The position numbers and the translations under genes were made by a program. Shown in pieces: positions 54,124 to 64,000 of a stretch of 64,000 nucleotides of DNA (positions are counted from its first letter, which is position 1; every line of letters starts with the position of its first letter). The notes under the pieces were generated by a model. That model was not told the origin of the DNA, ran no database searches, and worked only from the letters and a program-made list of their open reading frames with translations. Origin of the DNA: Hymenopus coronatus (lineage: Eukaryota > Arthropoda > Insecta > Mantodea > Hymenopodidae); assembly GCA_030762935.1 (NCBI GenBank), contig CM060899.1:12321001-12385000 (forward strand). The letters are read 5' to 3'.

Positions 54124-56892
54124 GAGGGTTAATTTGTCACTTTTCAATGTTTTAGTCCACCTTTTAACAAGGGCATGCATTCCTGTGAAGTAAAATGCGC
54201 AGTCTTGCTTCTGAAGTCATTGAAGAACAGATTTTTTCATGGTCTCTGCATCTGGAAAGTGAATCCTGCAATGAGCTTCCTTATCTCTCCAAATTGAAGC
54301 ACAGCAAATGTTCCAAGGCTATTGTTTTCATGTCTCCTTATTCTGCTCTATTAACATTCACAGAAACCACTGCGAATACAATTTTGAGTACCTCATTTCT
54401 TCAATAATTGTCACTACACCCTTTAATGAGAGATGTAATGTAACACAATTCATCCATTACTATCCGCTGGTCAGCTTGAATGATCTCATCCACTCGCTCA
54501 AAGTTGCGTAAAGTTACTGCAGGTCTAGTGCTCCACTGTTCATCCATTACTATCCGCTGGTCAGCTTGAATGATCTCATCCTCTCGCTCAAAGTTGCGTA
54601 GAGTCACTGCAGGTCTAGTGCTCCACTGTTCATCCATTACTATCTGCTGGTTGAATGATCTCATCCACTCGCTCAAAGTTGCGTAGAGTCACTGCAGGTC
54701 TAGTGCTCCACTGTTCATCCATTACTATCTGCTGGTCAGCTTGAATGATCTCATCCACTCGCTCAAAGTTGCATAGAGTCACTGCAGGTCTAGTGCTCCA
54801 CTGTTCATCCATTACTATCTGCTGGTCAGCTTGAATGATCTCATCCACTCGCTCAAAGTTGCGTAGAGTTACTGCAGGTTTAGTGCTCCACTGTTCATCC
54901 ATTACTATCTGCTGGTCAGCTTGAATGATCTCATCCACTCGCTCAAAGTTGCGTAAAGTTACTGCAGGTCTAGTGCTCCACTGTTCATCCATTACTATCT
55001 GCTGGTCAGCTTGAATGATCTCATCCACTCGCTCAAAGTTGCGTAGAGTTACTGCAGGTCTAGTGCTTCACTGTTCATCCATTACTATCCGCTGGTCAGC
55101 TTGAATGATCTCATCCACTCGCTCAAAGTTGCGTAAAGTTACTGCAGGTCTAGTGCTCCACTGTTCATCCATTACTATCCGCTGGTCAGCTTGAATGATC
55201 TCATCCACTCGCTCAAAGTTGCGTAAAGTTACTGCAGGTCTAGTGCTCCACTGTTCATCCATTGCTATCCGCTGGTCAGCTTGAATGATCTCATCCACTC
55301 GCTCAAAGTTGCGTAGAGTCACTGCAGGTCTAGTGCTCCACTGTTCATCCATTACTATCTGCTGGTCAGCTTGAATGATCTCATCCACTCACTCAAAGTT
55401 GCGTAGAGTCACTGCAGGTCTAGTGCTCCACTGTTCATCCATTACTATCTGCTGGTCAGCTTGAATGATCTCATCCACTCGCTCAAAGTTGCGTAGAGTC
55501 AATGCAGGTCTAGTGCTCCACTGTTCATCCATTACTATCTGCTGGTCAGCTTGAATGATCTGATCCACTCGCTCAAAGTTGCGTAGAGTCACTGCAGGTC
55601 TAGTGCTTCACTGTTCATCCATTACTATCCGCTGGTCAGCTTGAATGATCTCATCCACTCGCTCAAAGTTGCGTAGAGTTACTGCAGGTCTAGTGGTCCA
55701 ATGTTCATCCATTACTATCTGCTGGTCAGCTTGAATGATCTCATCCACTCGCTCAAAGTTGCGTAGAGTTACTGCAGGTCTAGTGCTCCACTGTTCATCC
55801 ATTACTATCTGCTGGTCAGCTTGAATGATCTCATCCACTCGCTCAAAGTTGCGCAGAGTTATTGCAGGTCTAGTGCTCCACTGTTCATCCATTACTATCT
55901 GCTGGTCAGCTTGAATGATCTCATCCATTCGCTCAAAGTTGCGTAAAGTTACTGCAGGTCTAGTGCTCCACTGTTCATCCATTACTATCTGCTGGTCAGC
56001 TTGAATGATCTCATTCACTCGCTCAAAGTTGCGTAGAGTTACTGCAGGTCTAGTGCTCCACTGTTCATCCATTACTATCTGCTGGTCAGCTTGAATGATC
56101 TCATGCACTCGCTCAAAGTTGCGTAGAGTTTCTGCAGGTCTAGTGCTCCACTGTTCATCCATTACTATCTGCTGGTCAGCTTGAATGATCTCATCCACTC
56201 GCTCAAAGTTGCGTAGAGTTACTGCAGGTTTAGTGCTCCACTGTTCATCCATTACTATCTGCTGGTCAGCTTGAATGATCTCATCCACTCGCTCAAAGTT
56301 GCGTAGAGTTACTGCAGGTCTAGTGCTCCACTGTTCATCCATTACTATCTGCTGGTCAGCTTGAATGATCTCATCCACTCGCTTAAAGTTACGTAGAGTT
56401 ACTGCAGGTCTAGTTCCCCACTGTTCATCCATTACTATCTGCTGGTCAGATTGAATGATCTCATCCACTCGCTCAAAGTTGCGTAGAGTTACTGCAGGTC
56501 TAGTGCTCCACTGTTCATCCATTACTATCTGCTGGTCAGCTTGAATGATCTCATCCACTCGCTCAAAGTTGCGTAGAGTTACTGCAGGTTTAGTGCTCCA
56601 CTGTTCATCAGCCAACATGTTGGCCCTTCGGCTTCATTACAATGACAAACCCATCTTCTCACATCCACTGTGAGCCTTTCATCAACGCAAATGGGCGTTT
56701 CACCTTCCACATTCAAGAATTCAATGACAACCATTTTGCAACAGGAAGCAGTGCTGCCACTGGTAGGTGTATGAAGTTGCTACTGCAGTGGAGTGGAGAA
56801 GAAGATTTGAGGAATTATGCAAAATTTGAATTATTTACATAACTTAGTTCAGGAAAGCAAAATAACAGGCATTACTTATTGACTTACCCTTG
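54032..56892 (-). mobile_element. mariner-type element carrying a 24-copy minisatellite in its transposase gene
   Basis: Inverted ends begin CAAGGGCCAGCAAATAACTA and CAAGGGTAAGTCAATAAGTA (21 of 26 positions agree), each flanked by TA (54030-54031, 56893-56894). On the minus strand the transposase start is MVVIEFLNVEGETPI (ATG at 56734), then DVRRWVCHCNEAEG. The frame shifts by one and enters LADEQWSTKPAVTLRNFERV at 56618. The 90-bp segment from that point is tandemly repeated 24 times. After the array, the catalytic core is missing. Only the C-terminal end remains (CRIHFPDAETMKKSVLQ, KQDCAFYFTGMHALVKRW; about 54290-54130). The element is 2.86 kb, about 0.8 kb without the array. Confidence 0.85.
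54449..56609 (-). repeat. 90-bp minisatellite, 24 tandem units, coding for a 30-residue repeat
   Basis: Every unit holds ctgcaggtctagtgctccac, tgttcatccattactatctg, ctggtcagcttgaatgatct and catccactcgctcaaagttg, with a period of exactly 90 bp. On the minus strand each unit codes for VDEIIQADQQIVMDEQWSTR then PAVTLRNFER. The frame runs through the whole array except for two Trp-to-stop changes (TGA at 55068-55070 and 55608-55610, the same site) and a 5-bp deletion at 54650/54651. The longest uninterrupted frame is 336 codons (55608-56618). Units near the low-coordinate end more often carry Arg for the second Gln (QRIVM). There are no spacers between units. Confidence 0.97.
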
Positions 56893-56894
56893 TA

Positions 56895-57534
56895 GCTTCA
56901 CAGTTTATAGTACTTGAGACACAATACTGTTCAAAGGAAAATATAATTTTAAGATCAAAACTAATAATATATAAGAGAATTAGTCATCAAGTTAATAGTT
57001 TCAAATATTCAGACCCCACAATATTACTTGTACTTAAAAATATTTGGAGGTAAAACTAAGTAGGTTTAATTTAAAAAAAAAAAAAAAAAGTTAACTTAGA
57101 AAAATATGCAAATAAAGTTTTATAAAACTATGGCAGCACCAGTCATACATATGCTAATAAAATGTGGATATAGAAAGGTGAAAAAAACAAATAGAGATAG
57201 GAGAAATTAAATTTTAAAGGAATGAAGCAGCCTATAAAGAGAAGACAAAAAGAGAAATGAAAGTACTGAATACCTTTATTAATAATGAAAGATTAATAGA
57301 AAATAATTAGCATTAGAATGTGTTTCAAGACTGAATAAGGACTGCTTTCTGGGGGAAAATAAATAAATAAATAAACTAACCATTCCAATCCCAAGGAAAA
57401 AGAAATTTTGTTCATTCCAGTCTCAAAAGCACATTTATTTATTTTTCTGGCTAACTAGCTTCAAATATATTTGACAAATGCGTAATAAATTGTCATAGAT
57501 TTAAAACCATAGTAAGACTGAAAGATTTCACACT
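56895..57534. other. No gene; small A-rich and AAAT runs
   Basis: AT-rich. (AAAT)n at about 57357-57375. Confidence 0.5.
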
Positions 57535-57675
57535 AGAGAATCTTTTACAGCATGTAAAAGAACCTCAAGCCTGATAAGAGAGGCCTCTGAGCAAAATTAA
57601 GCGATCTTTCACGCCCAATATAGAATGGGACGCTGAGAACCAAAGCAGTTAAAGAGCATCCATAAATAACAGGTC
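57535..57675 (+). repeat. SINE4 fragment
   Basis: aagaacctcaagcctgataa, gaggcctctgagcaaaatta, gaatgggacgctgagaacca and gttaaagagcatccataaat. Confidence 0.8.
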
Positions 57676-57863
57676 ATTTCCTTTTGAGAAAGATTCTGTG
57701 TGCTTAGGTAGATTATTGCTGTAAAAACATGAATTTGACTGCTGGTTTGAACTGGATTTTGTTTATTAAAATTTAATGCCAGGTTACCTAGGCTAAGTTA
57801 GCCTATACATCACAATTAAACATTTAATTATCACTATATTGTTGTAGAATGATTTTTATTTAA

Positions 57864-58803
57864 CCCATTTAGTGCCAGCCCAAATAGCAAAATACGGTCT
57901 GAAAAGTACCAACTAATTTTAGAGGAGAATGCAGGTTTTTAGCAATGAAATGAGTACCAAATGACATAGAGTGCTGAATATTTTTAGTTTTTAGTAAACC
58001 CTTTTGTCTACTGTATAATATATATTATATGTATGAGAATTCTTATTATTTTTTAAAAATTAAAAGCAAAAGATAAATTTGAATATGTAGTTAAAAATCC
58101 TAAAATAATCAATACATTGGCATTCAAAAGCTTACTACACAGAAAGTTCCAACTAATTAAATGAGAGTACAGATGTTTCTTTACTAAAACAAAATTCTGT
58201 TTTGGTCTGGTGTTTTATTTTTTAAAATACAAAAAATGAATTTATGTAACCTGAAACTGAAAAATAATCACGAAAAATCTACACACATAAACATGATACC
58301 AGTATTAATGAAAATAGCATAAAGCAATAGGACACAAATGTAACATGGATTACTGTACAATATAGCACTTGTATGGTTGATTCACATTGCATTTGTTGTC
58401 TAATTACACCTCCGTAAATTCATTTTGATAAGTACACAGATTATTTGCATGTGCGTTGATATCAGATGCATTTTCATTGCTGAAGCTAGAATATAAATCT
58501 CTAATGTCAAAAATTCTTACATCAAGGTCTGGAAATCCAAAACAACTCAATTTATTGTAATACATCACAAACTGCAGCTCTTATTTCCTTTTTGGATCAT
58601 GTTTCAATCAGCATACATAAACATTGGCTAGAGAAATTAAATTTGCAGCTAATGCAGTGCTTTGGAGTGCAGATAAAGACCTAAAACGCTCCAGAAAGCC
58701 TTTCTCTATAGCTATGACAGAAATAACACAGACTTTCTTGTTGGAAAGAGCTAAAACGTATGAAAACAGCACCACGATTAGATCGTGATTGGCACTAAAA
58801 GGG
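57864..58803. mobile_element. piggyBac-type MITE, copy B
   Basis: 940 bp, with CCC at the left (cccatttagtgccagcccaa) and GGG at the right (ttggcactaaaaggg). It is flanked by exact TTAA at 57860-57863 and 58804-58807. It is homologous throughout to 17569-18505. No open frame is present. It is the better-flanked of the two copies, which supports piggyBac-type mobilisation. Confidence 0.88.
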
Positions 58804-58804
58804 T

Positions 58805-59155
58805 TAATATTAATTATGTTCCTGTTCTACGTAAAACACATTTTGCATCATGGTGCAGTGGGCTACTGCATGAAGCTCTGGTTCCCAGCAACAGAACGCA
58901 TCCAGGTCATTCACGAGGGTAGATTTCAATGGCTCCGGGTAAAAGCAGAACACGTTTAGTGTTAAACGGATCAAAAAATTTTCATCTAGAAACATTTTAC
59001 TCAGGGCATGAGGCTCTTTTACATGTGAAAATGTATTATACAGGACCAATGGCTTTACTTCTCTTCTGAAGAATGCCAGCTAAGGGCTTTTATGATCGAA
59101 AAAACAATTTGCCACCCTCCACCAAGTTTAAACCTGCAACTTGTGTAAAGAGGCT
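58805..59155 (-). repeat. SINE4-related copy, divergent
   Basis: The right half matches the family (gaggctcttttacatgtgaa, gaccaatggctttacttctc, ctccaccaagtttaaacctg). The left half (58810-58980) does not match the other copies. It starts directly at the MITE's TTAA. Confidence 0.55.
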
Positions 59156-61144
59156 AACATGCAAACCATTAACACCAAGAAGGCCAATTATTCTTCTATG
59201 GACTGTGTCAGGTGGGAGGGAATTCATTACCAGAGACAGGATTTTAAAGGGAATCCCTTTATTCCCTTTATAAGCCTCAATTCCTTTTTTGATCCTCTTT
59301 TAATTGATACATTTTTTAAAATGCAATGCCTTGCCCAGTATTTTAGTGGAAGACATTCACTACATCATCATTGACAAGAAAAATTCCTTTCACTCCAGTG
59401 AAAGTTGCACTGGTCTATGAGATCTTAAAGGACAAAGCAAATAAGGTAGATTAATGAATGCCTGGTATGTTTGACAGCATGAACAGGACAAGGACAATTT
59501 AACAATTGACTGGCCTTTCCCAAGGGGTGGGCTTTCAGAAAGAGAAATGAAAATTTACTTTCTCTCTTTTAGGTTTAGGCAACTGTGTAAATCCTTCCAT
59601 GGGTCAATGGTGGAATGGTCCTCCTGTTACCAGTTTGTAACATACTGAGCACTAATGGTACCACCAAGAGTGCATTTTTGCTGCAGTAATAAATTGTTGA
59701 CTAATGTGGGTGCAAACAATTTATAATGGTCATTAAATGCTTTGTTGAAAGGAAAACCCATCCCTACACCAACAAAGGCTGAAGTGAAGTGAAACATGAA
59801 ATATACTTTTGTATCCCTTTTCCCCTTTTTCCCTTTTTTTCGCATAAATTTTTCCCTTTTTTGATTGAAAATTTTCCCTTTAAAATCCAGTCTCAGGTCA
59901 TTAGAATCATTTATATCATTTACTGATCTTGCTAATTGTAACATTTTTTGTATGTTTCATTTTTTCAACTTCCATTTTCTGCCGAGATATTTTAGGTTTA
60001 TCAAGAACATAAAATGCACATGCTGGTAACTTTGCAGCACCAGTCAACCAAAACCTAAGAGTGGAGGTGGCACTATCCCTTTAAAAACCAGGGGGATATA
60101 GGTCAGTACATGAACATAAAATCCACATGCTTGCAATGGTAGCTTACCATCTGGGAGCAGAGGTTGGCACTCTCCCTTTCAATACCAGAAGGAGGTCATC
60201 ATGTAAACAAGTTTCAATTTTGCTGTATGTCCTGTAGCTCATGAATGTATATACATAAAAATTTGTTTCTATAACCTTCTAAAGATTGCAGGTCAATATT
60301 CCAATTACACATTTCTTAACTTAAACTCAGAATCTAAGATTGATTAGCTTGTTTAGCATTAAACTTAAATATCTTTTAAAATTGATACTAATTTACTGAA
60401 ATAAACCATCTTTATGATATATAAGCACAAACAGACCACAAGTTAAGCTGTTAAAAATCTACTGAATAATACATATATCATGGACAGAAAAACAATAAAT
60501 TAAATTATTCACATGGTTCATCAACATTGTTCACAATATCCACTATTTGTACACCTGTAAGCTTTAGACTTTGTAACAAATTATATCGCCCTCTAGAATT
60601 CAATATTAGTAATCAATTTTGTTGATCTGCTTTTCATATCTCCCCAGAGCAAAAAGTTCAGAAAATTCAGGTCTGGGTTATTGGACAATAAAGGCATTAG
60701 TTACATACTGTTAGTGTAGGAGAATGGCCAGTTTTGCTTGTAATTTCACCAAAACATTAGACACCCTTTTGTTGTGTTTGAATTAACTGAGTCTGGAAAA
60801 CAAAACCGCAAAACAAACCTCCCACTTCAGGTATTGTGTTTTGCTTACATCTGGGAGCTGGTTCTGACATTGAAATACCTTAACCTAGCAATTCTGCCTG
60901 TATCTCTAACCACGTTACCATTACATCTGCAAGATGGTGTTTGGAAAATGATTTAATTATTTCTAAAGCCTCTGTGATGACAAATAGTTACTACCAATAC
61001 TGAGTCAGAAATAAGTTGCTCTACCATCAATCAAGTAACAAATCAATATCTTCATAAATTCTTGTGAAATAAACAATTTATTTAATTTGGAATTATTTTT
61101 CGAAAAAAAAAAAAAAAAAAAAAAGGTCAATCACAGAAGAAAAT
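59156..61144. other. No gene identified; imperfect local repeats
   Basis: An imperfect 24-bp inverted repeat pairs 59230-59253 with 59873-59896 (core GGATTTTAAAGGGAA). A Pyr-rich ccctttttt run lies at 59815-59880. A direct duplication of about 105 bp lies at 60005-60205 (aacataaaatgcacatgc / aacataaaatccacatgc). No domain is recognised. A run of about 24 A is at 61104-61124. Confidence 0.45.
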
Positions 61145-61775
61145 GCTATTATACATTTTTACATTCTCTACATGTACTATCTGCATAGTGTATTGCACAG
61201 GTATTCCACCCAAAAATTTGATACCAAGATTTCACAAAAATGTATGCTTTAATATTTGGTATTTAAGTTTGGTACCTTCCACAGATGTGACGCAAAGATT
61301 TTAAGGAAAATCTTCTCACCCAAATCTACCCTTTACATGGATAAGTTTTTGAAAATTTTAATGTTGATCTTAAAACAAACATTTTATGTCATAAACATTT
61401 TATGTCATATACATTTTTGTTGCAGAGTTGCTTGTTTCCGAGATATTCCTTGTTTTTGGTTTCAAACTACACATTTTCTCAAACAGGGTCACCTCTCATT
61501 TCATGTCTTGTCTTGTTTTTCTGGAAATGCAAAGTGAACTGAACTTCAATTGCTTGCATATCAATCAGCTTTAAAGTATTTGACTCTATTTAGCCTGATA
61601 TATTCCCTTATTTCCCTTCAGCTTATAAGAAATTAAGTAGTAGGACCATTTTGTTACTGTTTTATCTCATTTAGTATAATGTAGATAAAAGAATATTCTT
61701 TTCTAAGAATAGTTTGTTTTTAGAGCAGGTAGAGGTGGTCATGTGAATGCAATACATCAGATGTTTTGTCTGCAA
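61145..61775 (-). repeat. R1 dispersed repeat, inverted
   Basis: The plus strand begins at the palindrome-bearing end (ctctacatgtactatctgca, tagtgtattgcac) and ends at ggtcatgtgaatgcaataca. Internal matches include cccttatttcccttcagctt and tacccttt(a)catgg. About 200 bp shorter than the full copies. Confidence 0.75.
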
Positions 61776-62204
61776 TACCTCTATGAAGTACATGCTAGAA
61801 GAAATGTAACCGTCCACCCTGTATAATTGGCAAGGCTATTTCTTCTCTAACTGTGTACATTTCTCATTTCCTTTTTGATTGCATTTGACAATGGGTTCAT
61901 TTGATAGGTGGGTCTGCTGGTGAATTATTTTAGAAATGAATAGCATTAAGTAATAGAAGTTTAGAAAGTCGGTTAAAAAACTAATATGTTCTTGAGTAAG
62001 ACCTCAATCTACATCATCCTGTGTCTGCTAACAGCTTTTTCAAAAAGAGTGGAGCATTTTTGATAAAATATATGTGTGAGCTATTAGTGGGTAATGAAAA
62101 CAAGCCACATAAAACCACATGTGTCACTTTACATACATTTAATAAACCAACTCTTGATATGAGATTGAAGCAATATTTATCATTATGGAGCAATATATCT
62201 GCCA
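61776..62204. other. No gene identified
   Basis: An open plus-strand frame (62021-62326) overlaps the LINE relic in another frame and is not a gene. Confidence 0.4.
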
Positions 62205-62420
62205 TGTTTGTTTACGTGATAATACTGTTTTATTTGCTGATGATGCAAACTTTGTGTATAAAAATATTTGTCAAACTTCACTTCAATGGACTATACATGA
62301 TTCAATATAATTATGCAATTGGTTAAATTATAATAAACTGTTAGATTAGAAAGCATTCTGTAGGTTCATTTAGGCCAGGAAGCCACTGAACATAGAACTT
62401 GTCAAGGTAAATACATGTAT
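62205..62420 (+). pseudogene. LINE reverse-transcriptase fragment (ADD box)
   Basis: The plus strand gives TVLFADDANFVYKN, then LCNWLNYNKL and a frameshifted KAFCRFI. FADD is RT motif 5, and the following W-(x)-NKL-x-N-x-K-T-like stretch is the usual continuation in LINE RTs. Nothing upstream is recognised. It may belong with the LINE 3' end at 63630-63870. Confidence 0.6.
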
Positions 62421-63016
62421 ACATATGTTTATATACTATGGAAAAATAATATATAGAGCTCTAGTGCTAAAAACATGGGTTACAAAAAACAGAATAGACA
62501 TATAATCGCACCATTTGCACTTAATGTGCTCCATAAAAGCATATATACTTCCTTCTTTTTTTTTTTTTTTTTCTTTTTCCCCATGCACATAAAAACAAAG
62601 AGTATCAAAAATTAGTGTTAAAATGTATAAATAAATATAATTTCATTATGTGTAACATTGATGTAATGTCAGATGATAGTTTTCTAATTATCGACATCAT
62701 AGTTACTAGTAATTAAATAAAACTAAAATATGATTATTGTATTATGTACTCTTCATAAATGTCAACAAATTACGATACATATTTACAAATATGTTATAGA
62801 ATTTCCAATGCAAAAATTTACAATTATGTATTAGAGTGTAAAATATCAAAGCATCAGGCTTTACAGACCTTGTGCCATTGCTAAACACTAAATTATTCAT
62901 TTGACACATTCGTGCAAGTCAAAGTATACATCAGTTTAATTTTAATATAAAACACACTATACACAAAATGCAATACATTATAATACTTATAAATACAATG
63001 ATTGTTAACGGTATTG
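62421..63016. other. No gene seen
   Basis: AT-rich, with a T run at 62555-62571. Its right part is probably the 3' UTR of the minus-strand LINE. Confidence 0.4.
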
Positions 63017-63360
63017 TCAGACAGATTTGTCACTTAAATATTCATCTACAGAGTAAAATGATTTATTGCAAAGATACTCCTTAAGAGAAACCTTAAAAAC
63101 CCTGAAATTCCCAACATTTTCTTTGAATTTACTGGGGAGAGCATTAAATATCTTGATTGTTTCATAATATATACCTTTTTGAAAGCAACAATGATTGGCA
63201 TTGGGACAATGAATAAATCCCTCTTGTCTAGTATTACTGTTATGAATTTCCATGTTTGTTATAAAACTATGTCGATTAACTGCATAGAATTTTAAAATGG
63301 ATAATATATAAACACAAGGTAAGGTAAGTAAATTTTGAAATGCACCCAATTCCATAAATC
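63017..63360 (-). pseudogene. LINE C-terminal fragment, minus strand
   Basis: A 112-codon frame reads LKFYAVNRHSF, NSNTRQEGFIHCP, FQKGIYYETIKIFNALPSKF and FKVSLKEYLCNKSFYSVDEY. The pattern HN-NTR, (F)QKG-x-YYxxIKIFN-LP, then F(K)xxLKxYL is the standard end of CR1/Jockey-type LINE polyproteins. It is intact over this stretch. Confidence 0.75.
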
Positions 63361-63629
63361 AATTCCAAATACTTGAGTGTGAAGCAAAGTTTGTAGTGAA
63401 GAGCTAATGAGAGTGGTACACTTCAGATATGTATGCTCAATAATTTCATATGGTATACCCTTTTGGGGAAGTTATAACCAATCAATTGCAATATTCAAAA
63501 TACAAGTAAATATCTCATACTCCAAGTAAACCTATTTTTGATGAGTTTAATATACTCCCACTACCAAGTATATATATTCTAGAAACAGTCTCCTTTATTC
63601 ATAGCAATATGCAATACTTTAAAAGAAAT

Positions 63630-63870
63630 AAGGATTATCATGTCTATAATACTCGAACAACTGAGGCAATATACCTACAATGTCGCAGACTTAATAAAAT
63701 TCTCAATAGTGTATCTCATAAATGAATTATTTTATATAATAAGGTACCCAGATTGTTAAAAGCTGCGCCTGGAAACATTTTTAAATTATTATTAAAACAC
63801 AAATTTTATAACATCAAATTGAATATCTGCAGTGAATAAAACTTGAATTGAATTGAATTGAAATGATAAC
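63630..63870 (+). pseudogene. LINE 3' end with (TTGAA) tail
   Basis: The plus strand gives YNTRTTEAIYL, ILNSVSHK, ILYNKVPRLLKAAPGNIFKL and LLKHKFYNI, then a stop and a tail of ttgaa repeats (63842-63860). The NTR...LYN-(x)-P...IFK-LLK pattern is a LINE C-terminus. The short repeat tail marks a true retrotransposed 3' end. It differs in sequence from the minus-strand fragment nearby. Confidence 0.75.
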
Positions 63871-64000
63871 CTTCTTGGTAAGGGTACACCTTTTTTCTGT
63901 TATTATATGTTTTTACTTATTACTCCTTGAGTTCTTTTTGGAAAGACAGAATGTTGTTACATTTTTGTTTCCCATCAGCCAATTTTTGTGTGTGGTGACA

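Noticed and set aside
54449..56609. CRISPR-like array
   Set aside because: Units abut directly with no variable spacers, the period is 90 bp in a coding frame, and the context is a eukaryotic transposon.
54449..56609. Bona fide host repeat-protein gene on the minus strand
   Set aside because: Mariner TIRs and transposase end pieces enclose the array, and the unit itself reads as transposase linker/HTH. No splice sites or promoter context point to a host gene.
62021..62326. 101-residue plus-strand open frame
   Set aside because: Overlaps the LINE RT fragment, whose FADD motif is in another frame.

Overview
This is an AT-rich stretch of an animal nuclear genome. Spliced host exons sit in a matrix of mostly dead transposable elements (TEs). 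The mix of TEs (Penelope-like elements with a GIY-YIG endonuclease, mariner/Tc1 relatives, piggyBac, hAT, several LINE tails, abundant tRNA-derived SINEs) and the C2H2 zinc-finger genes suggest an arthropod, perhaps a chelicerate. That placement is inferred from protein style only. There are no operons, prophage or CRISPR.

Host genes are few. The last two recognisable exons of mannose-6-phosphate isomerase lie on the minus strand (44714-44916 and 35294-35524). Their splice phases match across a 9.2-kb intron full of TEs. A single-exon C2H2 zinc-finger gene with eight fingers (about 21092-22005) is broken by two small frameshifts, and a far more decayed zinc-finger relic lies at 27450-28265. 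An acidic exon with three internal repeats sits at 3157-3599. Upstream isomerase exons were not found.

Layout. 0-8 kb: SINE pieces, a 0.83-kb dispersed repeat (called R1 here), a nearly complete Penelope RT/endonuclease (4.2-5.9 kb) and mariner relics. 9-20 kb: a Tc1-like relic with a perfect hairpin, LINE RNase H debris, a Penelope element split by a tRNA-headed LINE insertion with an 11-bp target duplication, and a piggyBac-type MITE. 21-28 kb: zinc-finger genes and a complete but dead mariner with TA flanks. 29-34 kb: a piggyBac relic, a 0.7-kb Penelope insertion with inverted ends and a 13-bp target duplication, and a hAT scrap. 34-48 kb: the isomerase intron, with Tc1-like relics, R1, LINE tails and a SINE cluster. 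48-64 kb: SINEs, R1, a second Penelope fragment with inverted ends, the minisatellite-bearing mariner, the second piggyBac-type MITE and LINE 3' ends.

The most unusual object is at 54032-56892. It is a mariner-type element with matching terminal inverted repeats and TA flanks. In it, a 90-bp segment of the transposase gene (linker plus first DNA-binding helix) is amplified into 24 tandem copies, nearly all in frame, while the catalytic core is gone. Other points of interest are the recurrent inverted-end architecture of the short Penelope insertions, the tRNA-LINE chimera, the paired 940-bp piggyBac MITEs and the R1 family. Family names rest on reading the translations by eye; no search was run.
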